64,000 bases of DNA from Megalobrama amblycephala (Eukaryota > Chordata > Actinopteri > Cypriniformes > Xenocyprididae). Below are positions 57,953 to 64,000 of the stretch, piece after piece (position 1 is the stretch's first letter; the number at the start of each line of letters is the position of its first letter). Where the stretch lies: the NCBI RefSeq assembly GCF_018812025.1, contig NC_063045.1, positions 55,848,957-55,912,956 of the forward strand. Direction: 5' to 3'. The notes beneath the pieces were generated by a model. It did no database searches, was not told where the DNA came from, and saw only the letters and a list, made by a program, of their open reading frames with translations. Position numbers and translations under genes: made by a program.

Positions 57953-58483
57953 AGGCCCATTCACACCAAGGACAACAACTATAAAGTTTTTATAAGTCTA
58001 TGAGAATAGAGAAGTCCACACCACAGATATAACCAGTGTTTGGGAAACCATTATTGTAGTCTAGAACTACAATAACCATCTTGTTTACACAGTGCACACA
58101 ACACCTCTGCACTAACTCACGATTTCTCTGAACATGGGGACAGGAGAGCTGTCTGTCAATAAATGAAAAAAAAAAAAAAAGTAACTTCCATTACTTATTT
58201 AAAAAAGTTACTCATATTTTGTTGTACTTTTAAAAGTAATGCGTTACTTGAAAAAAGTCATCCGATTACGTAACTCGCGTTACTTTGTGTTATCCCCAAC
58301 ACTGGCTATAACGATGACAACAGAGAAACGATATTAGAATCACTTTCAGAACGTTTTTTTTCCAGCTGATGAACAATAAAAAGAGCAAAAGCGGGCAGGC
58401 AAAAAAACAAAAAAACAAAAACAAAACTGCAGCTCAGTTATCATGCATTCTTTTTAGTTATCGTTCTTGGTGTGAACAGGCCT
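57953..58483. mobile_element. PIF/Harbinger-type foldback element with TTA duplication
   Basis: The inverted ends AGGCCCATTCACACCAAG and CTTGGTGTGAACAGGCCT are flanked by TTA at 57950-57952 and 58484-58486. It is split by the hAT-type element at 58034-58304. Confidence 0.85.
58034..58304. mobile_element. hAT-type element nested in the Harbinger-type one
   Basis: The ends CAGTGTTTGGG and CCCCAACACTG are inverted. The flanks GATATAAC (58026-58033) and GCTATAAC (58305-58312) are an 8-bp duplication with one mismatch. Confidence 0.8.
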
Positions 58484-58571
58484 TTAGACCGGATAATGGC
58501 TTTCCCAGCTGCTTTTCCCACAGTTTTTTAAGTGTCATGAATAGTCCAAGTACTTTAATGCTGCCGTTCTG

Positions 58572-61500
58572 CTATATGCAAAATGCTAAATGTTTAAAAA
58601 TCAAAAGTAAAAGAACATTTAAAAGATTGAGAAGGGCAAGAGAAGAAACTCCATTGGTGAGCAGCTTGGCGTCTTTGGAAGCGTATACGGACCGACCATA
58701 GGTTGGGTGGATGTGCCTGTAGTTGTCATGCAGGAGAACATGGTTATCAGCTTCTTCCTCCGTGGAATATATCCCGCTTACAAACTGCTCAAACTGACAA
58801 AAGAAAGCTTATATTAAATCTCTTAAACTTTTCTCTCTAAACAGGTACGCAATTGTGAACTGGCTAGTGCTAGTTTTCCCAAATGGAATAAATGAAAAAT
58901 TAATAATTAAATCATAAAAATATGAAGAGTTTCGTTGCAAAACGAGATAACTTTTTAACGTTTTTTTAATTTTTCAAAAATCTTGTTTTTTGGTTGTGCA
59001 TTCCAATTAATATCAATTCAACTGCAGTTGGTTTGTTTTGATTTAAACCTTCATAACTTAAAAAATACAGCTAAGTAGCACCATAAAACAAAATAATAAC
59101 ATAATAATAAACATGTTTTGACAAAAATGTTAAAAACGGAGTCATCTCGTTTTACAACGAAACTCTTCATATATAGTTGTAATATTAATGTAATATTTAT
59201 TTAGCTGGCTATAAACATGTTGACAGTTTAACCAAAACCTCATTATAGCATGGAAGCTTGTTTCTGCCACAGAATAAAACTATTTAAATGTCATAAAGTC
59301 GGAATTGAGAGAGTCCAAAGTCCCTTTAAGACAAGTCATTTCACTCGGCGGCCATCTTTGAAACGCCTCTCGGGCATCCTGGGCATCATGCAGCTCCTAT
59401 CTCTTTGAATGGGGAAACATCAGATTCTCCAAAACTGTTCGTCAACCTTACGATTAAATTTCATATTTGAAATCACCAATGAAATCTAACAACAACCGAC
59501 TCATAAATTTAGTTTCTAAACGCTCGAATCATGACAAAAAAACTAATTTTTTTCAGGCTGGATCAAGCTAATGCGCATGCGCAGACCTAAATGCGCGTCT
59601 CTTCGGAGGCACGCGTCTGACTGTTTCTATAGAAACCGGTGATTCTAACGGCCGCTGAAGTGACGCGATGACTTTACCAGTCGGCGATTGGCTCTTGGCT
59701 TTAGAAGGCGGGACTTATTCCGCCATATTGCGCGTTACACTTTCTCCCATTCAAAACTATACGAGTGACACGTCTTGTGTTATTCTATAGTCTTTGTATA
59801 AACTCACAATTCTGAGAAAAAAAAGTTGCAATTGACTTCTTTATTTTTTATTCAGTGGCGGAAACAAGCTTCCATAGTATAGCACCCCTTGTGGCAAGAC
59901 TGAAAATGCAACCGAGCACTAGTGTTGCATTATGAAGAGTAAAAAATTGAGCTTGCATATTTAGAAGCATTTTTAATTTCATATTTACTTAGGGTATATT
60001 TTTCTTACCTGAGTCCATGAGATATAGACAGGCACTTCATACACGGTCCACAACACCACCTGTGAACAGGGCGGCGTTGTGAGACTGCCATGATAACGGT
60101 AATACTGTGTTAGGTTGTTCTGAGGTAACAGATTCACCAAAGGAAATGGTCTTATCGATTTTGTTTGTCCTAGAAAGAAAATCAAAATATTTAATTTAGA
60201 CTTCTGCACATACTCTATTTTTTTCTTTGAAAAAGTTTAGTCTCAACAAACCTTTGTAGGCAACAGAAGGAAGTGCACTTGAGATGGACTGGAAGTTTTC
60301 ATTATGCAAATATGTCACCTGTGGTAAGAGTATTAAAGATAAAACACAAACCAGTGGTGATAATGTTTAATATGCATTGAAGCTACTCTAACAGAAGCAA
60401 GCTAGTAAGAGCTGTGCATGTAAACCTCACTCCCCTGGCCTCAAGAGGCACGCTAGAGACTGACAATAGAGACTGTGGTCTTAAGAGTCCTTGTTAGCGC
60501 ATGCACCTCCCATGCCGGTTTGAGTCCTGCTCGGAGCGGGTAGAGTAGGGGACCGGTTATATTTTGGTGCCGTGACCCAGATGGGAGTGAGGTTTATGGG
60601 AGCGAGTGTAACGGAAGCAAGCTAGTAAGAGCTGTGAATGTAAACCTCACTCCCCTGGCCTCAAGACAAGAGACATGCTAGAGACTGCAGTCCTTGTTAG
60701 CACGTCTGTCTCCAATGCCGGAGATGCCGGTTCAAATCCCGCTTGGAGCAGGTCAAGTAGGACTGATTACACTACTTCAGATAAAACTAGATCTTACATC
60801 AACAAAGATTCCAAGCACAGCAATGCCAGTTGGGTCTTCAAGTGCAGAGGTCAAGTTTGGATGTGTGGATTTGATGTTGACTATGTGCATCTACGGATAA
60901 ACAACACGGACAAACGTTAGAAAAAATGTAAAGTGAACAACTGCTTAGTGAGATAAAGACAAGGGAAGGCCCAAACCTCCATAGGAAACCTCAGGTGGTC
61001 CAGAGTGTGTTCTGATCCATTTGAAGAGACACTTCCCCAATGGAAATGCAGCTGGATTGTGCGGTAAGTTCCAGGAAGCCCTCCGCCACTCACCTGCATA
61101 CCATTACCGACCTCCAGCACAACTACACACAAAGACACGTTTCAGACTGAAACCAGCTGAGCTTCAACTTTTGATTCCCAGGGAACATTCCAATAATATA
61201 ATAACGCACCTTGAAGGTGTTTAGGATAAAAGCATACAAACATCTTTCTAAAGCTCAATAGACTGCAAATGTCAGTTTCCAGTAAAAATACAAAGGATAA
61301 CTGATTTTTTATTTATTTATTTTTTTACGCTAACTTACAAACCTTTACAGTCAGAAGTACAGTACAGTCCAAAAGTTTGGAACCACTAAGATTTTTAATG
61401 TTTTTAAAAGAAGTTTCGTCTGCTCACCAAGGCTACATTTATTTAATTAAAAATACAGTAAAAACAGTAATATTGTGAAATATTATTACAATTTAAAATA

Positions 61501-62541
61501 ACTGTTTTCTATTTGAATATATTTGACAAAGTAATTTATTCCTGTGATGGCAAAGCTGAATTTTCAGCATCGTTACTCCAGTCTTCAGTGTCACATGATC
61601 CTTCAGAAATCATTCTAATATGCTGATCTGCTGCTCAATAAACATTTAATGTGTACAATTGTACAAAATATTTGTGTACAATATTTTTTTTTCAGGATTC
61701 TTTGATGAATAGAAAGTTCAAAAGAACAGTGTTTATCTGAAATCTAATCTTTTGTAACATTATAAATGTCTTTACTGCCACTTTTGATTGATTTAATGCA
61801 TCCTTGCTGAATAAAAGTATTCATTTCTTTAATTTCTTTTCAAAAAAATAAAAATAAAAATTCTTACTGACCCCAAACTTTTGAACGGTAGTGTATAATG
61901 CTACAGAAGCTTTGTATTTCAGATAAATGCTGTTCTTTTGAACTTTCTATTCATCGAGGAATCCTGAAAAAAAAAGTACACAACTGTTTTCAACATTGAA
62001 AATAATCATAAATGTTTACTGAGCAGCAGATCAGCACATTAGAATGATTTCTGAAGGATCATGTGACACTGAAGACTGGAGTAACGATGCTGAAAATTCA
62101 GCTTTGCATCACAGGAATAAATTACTTTGTCAAATATATTTAAATAGTACACAGTTATTTTAAATTGTAATAATATTTCACAATATTACTGTTTTTTACT
62201 GTATTTTTAATTAAATAAATGTAGCCTTGGTGAGCAGACGAAACTTCTTTTAAAAACATTAAAAATCTTAGTGGTTCCAAACTTTTGGACTGTACTGTAT
62301 ATTGGAATTCCAAGGTTGTTAATCAATGGTATATGGTATAAGTCATTTTTTTAAATGAATCTGAATTTGTGGTGAAAACTACATTACCCATAATGCTCTA
62401 CAGAAAAATCTGCCAACAAGAGAGTTGTGGAGAGCAAATCATGCCAAAAGAGATTACAGGGAACACCCACTCCTACAAAGCACCTCAAATAACATAATTG
62501 AGTTTGTCCTTTGATGTTGTCAAAATACTTATTTGTGTGTG

Positions 62542-62593
<52 letters not shown>

Positions 62594-63591
62594 TATATAC
62601 ATTGAAATAAACTTAAAATATATTGTTTCTATAGATATAATTAACTTTAAATGAATAGTTTTATATTTCTCCATCGTTTTTGTCATTTGCAATGCATCAT
62701 GGGATTGTAGTTCTTTCCCTCACCAAAGTCATTAAAGGATAAGTCCACTTTTACATAAAATTTTCCTGATAATTTACTCACCCCCATGTCACCCAAGATG
62801 TTCATGTCTTTCTTTCTTCAGTCGAAAAGAAATCAAGGTTTTTGATGAAAACATTCCAGGATTATTCTCCTTATAGTGGACTTCAATGGCCTCCAAACGG
62901 TTGAAGGTCAAAATTACAGTTTCAGTGCAGCTTCAAAGGGCTTTAAATGATACCAGAGGAGGAATAAGAGTCTTATCTAGAGAAACAATCGGTCATTTAA
63001 AAAAAAAAATACAACTGTATTCTTCAAAACACTTACGCTGTATGTCCTACGCCTTCCCTATTCAACTTATGGAATGAATGCAGCACCAGTTTTGTTTTTT
63101 CCGTAAGTAGAATAGTGAAGGCGTAGGACATACAGCGTAAGCGTTTTGAAGAATGCGGAAAGCGGAAGCACGTACAAGGTGATAATATGCATTTATAAAG
63201 CATATACAGTTGTATTTTTTTCTAAAATGACCGATGGTTTCTCTAGATAAGACCCTTATTCCTAATCTGGGATTGTTTATAGCCCTTTGAAGCTGAAACT
63301 GTAATTTTGACCTTCAATAGTCTGGAAGCCATTGAAGTCCACTATAAGGAGAATAATCCTGAAATGTTTTCATCAAAAACCTTAATTTCTTTTCGACTGA
63401 AGAAAGAAAGACATCTTGGATGACATGGGGGTGAGTAAATTATCAGGAAATTTTATTTAAAAGTGAACTAATCCTTTAAGTACACAGGCTTGTACCTTTT
63501 TATCTGATTTTCAAATACTTTTTTGCTTCAAAAAGTTCGTAATGTGATGATTCGCCTCATAGCTGGTTGGTTTGGTTCATGATTTGTAACA

Positions 63592-63624
<33 letters not shown>

Positions 63625-64000
63625 CCTATGAAAAAATTCTTCCAGAACCAGCTGAAAAAGTGGACGGGCACTAACTAATGCACTCTATAAAATCACTTAC
63701 CAGAGTGACCCTGGTTTGTCAGCCACCACTGGCCTTTATGGGTCAAATTAAAACCCTCCAGATTCAGAGAGTCTAAAGAATCGTTCTTCATCAGCTGATG
63801 GTCCAGGTTGATCGGAGAGTGATGGCTGTCCAGAAGAGGGTGGCAAGAGGGGTAGTTGTCTCCCCATGCATATGGATCTACCAAGAACAATTTAATCTTA
63901 TTTCATATCATGACATTACTAGTATTGCCAAAATGAGTACTTTTTGTCCTTCTGATTACACATATATAGCTCAAAAAAACTCACCACAGTGCTCCTCATC
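58572..64000 (-). CDS. Extracellular alpha-carbonic anhydrase, 5' partial (7 exons seen)
   Basis: Exons in coding order are 63985-64000 (cut by the window edge), 63701-63877, 60977-61122, 60798-60890, 60252-60318, 60009-60169 and 58572-58793. All have GT-AG borders and matching phases; 293 residues are visible. The enzyme interconverts CO2 and bicarbonate. Family marks: SPINLD, the proton-shuttle His in NQGHS, zinc ligands in QLHFHW and MHIVN, the complete signature [18 protein letters not shown], and SLTTPPC with the active-site threonines. Cysteines at YPSC and TTPPC suit the disulphide of extracellular isozymes. The protein ends in a hydrophobic tail ([17 protein letters not shown]) with little after it, suggesting a GPI-anchor signal or a single membrane span. 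It belongs to the CA4/6/9/12/14/15 group; CA15-like is my best guess, not certain enough for a symbol. The signal peptide should lie beyond 64000. Confidence 0.92.
58923..59169. mobile_element. Small foldback element with TA flanks
   Basis: The ends TGAAGAGTTTCGTTG and CAACGAAACTCTTCA are inverted, followed inward by AAAACGAGAT and ATCTCGTTTT. TA on both sides fits a Tc1/mariner-type target. It lies in the last intron of the carbonic anhydrase. Confidence 0.8.
60389..60770. repeat. Tandem pair of tRNA-like ~220-bp repeat units
   Basis: GAAGCAAGCTAGTAAGAGCT begins both units (about 60393 and 60613, period 220). Each ends with a tRNA-like tail: TTGTTAGC, then GCCGGTTTGAGTCC or GCCGGTTCAAATCCC, the second closely fitting a polymerase III B box. 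The anticodon arm is irregular, so it is not called a tRNA gene. A tRNA-derived SINE or satellite unit is likely. Confidence 0.7.
61358..62299. repeat. Long palindromic CAAAAGTTTGG-family repeat
   Basis: The ends TACAGTACAGTCCAAAAG and CTTTTGGACTGTACTGTA are exact inverted repeats. The arms carry the same blocks as 35414-36271, with an internal CCCCAAACTTTTGAACGGTA near 61870. Confidence 0.85.
62377..62713. repeat. Foldback-ended repeat with a TA array inside
   Basis: ACTACATTACCCATAATGC at left and GCATCATGGGATTGTAGTT at right are imperfect inverted ends. A (TA)n array lies at about 62547-62587. No clear target duplication is visible. Confidence 0.6.
62736..63475. mobile_element. TTAA foldback element in the carbonic anhydrase intron
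   Basis: Same family as 954-1810: AGGATAAGTCCACTTTTAC at left and AAAAGTGAACTAATCCT at right, with TTAA at 62732-62735 and 63476-63479. It has an extra internal hairpin around TACGCTGTATGTCCTACGCC and GGCGTAGGACATACAGCGTA. Confidence 0.85.

Noticed and set aside
60690..60760. A functional tRNA gene
   Set aside because: The B box is good but the anticodon arm and acceptor pairing are irregular, and the unit is part of a tandem repeat.
60675..60920. 81-residue open frame in the tRNA-like repeat
   Set aside because: Its middle (GDAGSNPAW) is the usual translation of a tRNA-like B-box region, and its end overlaps a carbonic anhydrase exon on the other strand.

Overview
The window is vertebrate nuclear DNA, most likely from a cyprinid fish. 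It has short coding exons with GT-AG introns and very high repeat content. The repeats are types abundant in carp-like genomes: TTAA-flanked foldback elements, hAT and PIF/Harbinger-type foldback elements, Tc1 remnants, and CA/TA arrays next to a GATTAATCG-containing repeat. There is no bacterial operon, CRISPR array or integrated virus that I can recognise. No species is claimed.

Six protein genes can be built exon by exon, and their orientations alternate: orai1 (+, last exon only, 2123-2671), morn3 (-, 5087-9322, five exons), tmem120b (+, 9729-16614, twelve exons), rhof (-, 20119-25908, five exons), setd1ba (+, 32698-54052, eighteen exons) and an extracellular alpha-carbonic anhydrase (-, 58572 to beyond the right edge). 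The first five match the order and orientation of human 12q24.31 (ORAI1, MORN3, TMEM120B, RHOF, SETD1B), which supports each assignment. In human the next gene is HPD, so the carbonic anhydrase marks a change in gene order.

Left part (1-9.3 kb): repeats, the orai1 exon, and morn3 facing it tail to tail. Middle left (9.3-17.3 kb): morn3 and tmem120b start 406 bp apart, head to head, with a TATA-like box. Intron 10 of tmem120b is a stack of TTAA elements. Middle (17-33 kb): rhof, whose intron 4 is filled with microsatellites and a dead Tc1 copy, then 6.8 kb of intergenic DNA with a roughly 410-bp tandem triplication. Right (32.7-56.4 kb): setd1ba, whose 9.8-kb intron 6 holds several foldback elements with clear target-site duplications and whose intron 13 is a U12-type AT-AC intron. 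Far right: the carbonic anhydrase, with foldback elements in its introns.

The genes do not form one pathway. They cover store-operated calcium entry (orai1), a MORN-repeat protein (morn3), a nuclear envelope/ER membrane protein (tmem120b), filopodial actin signalling (rhof), H3K4 methylation (setd1ba) and CO2 hydration at the cell surface (carbonic anhydrase). I found no convincing undescribed system. The most useful observations are the U12 intron with all its signals, a nested transposon whose intact empty site lies elsewhere in the same window, and a transposon end that coincides with the predicted branch point of setd1ba exon 7.
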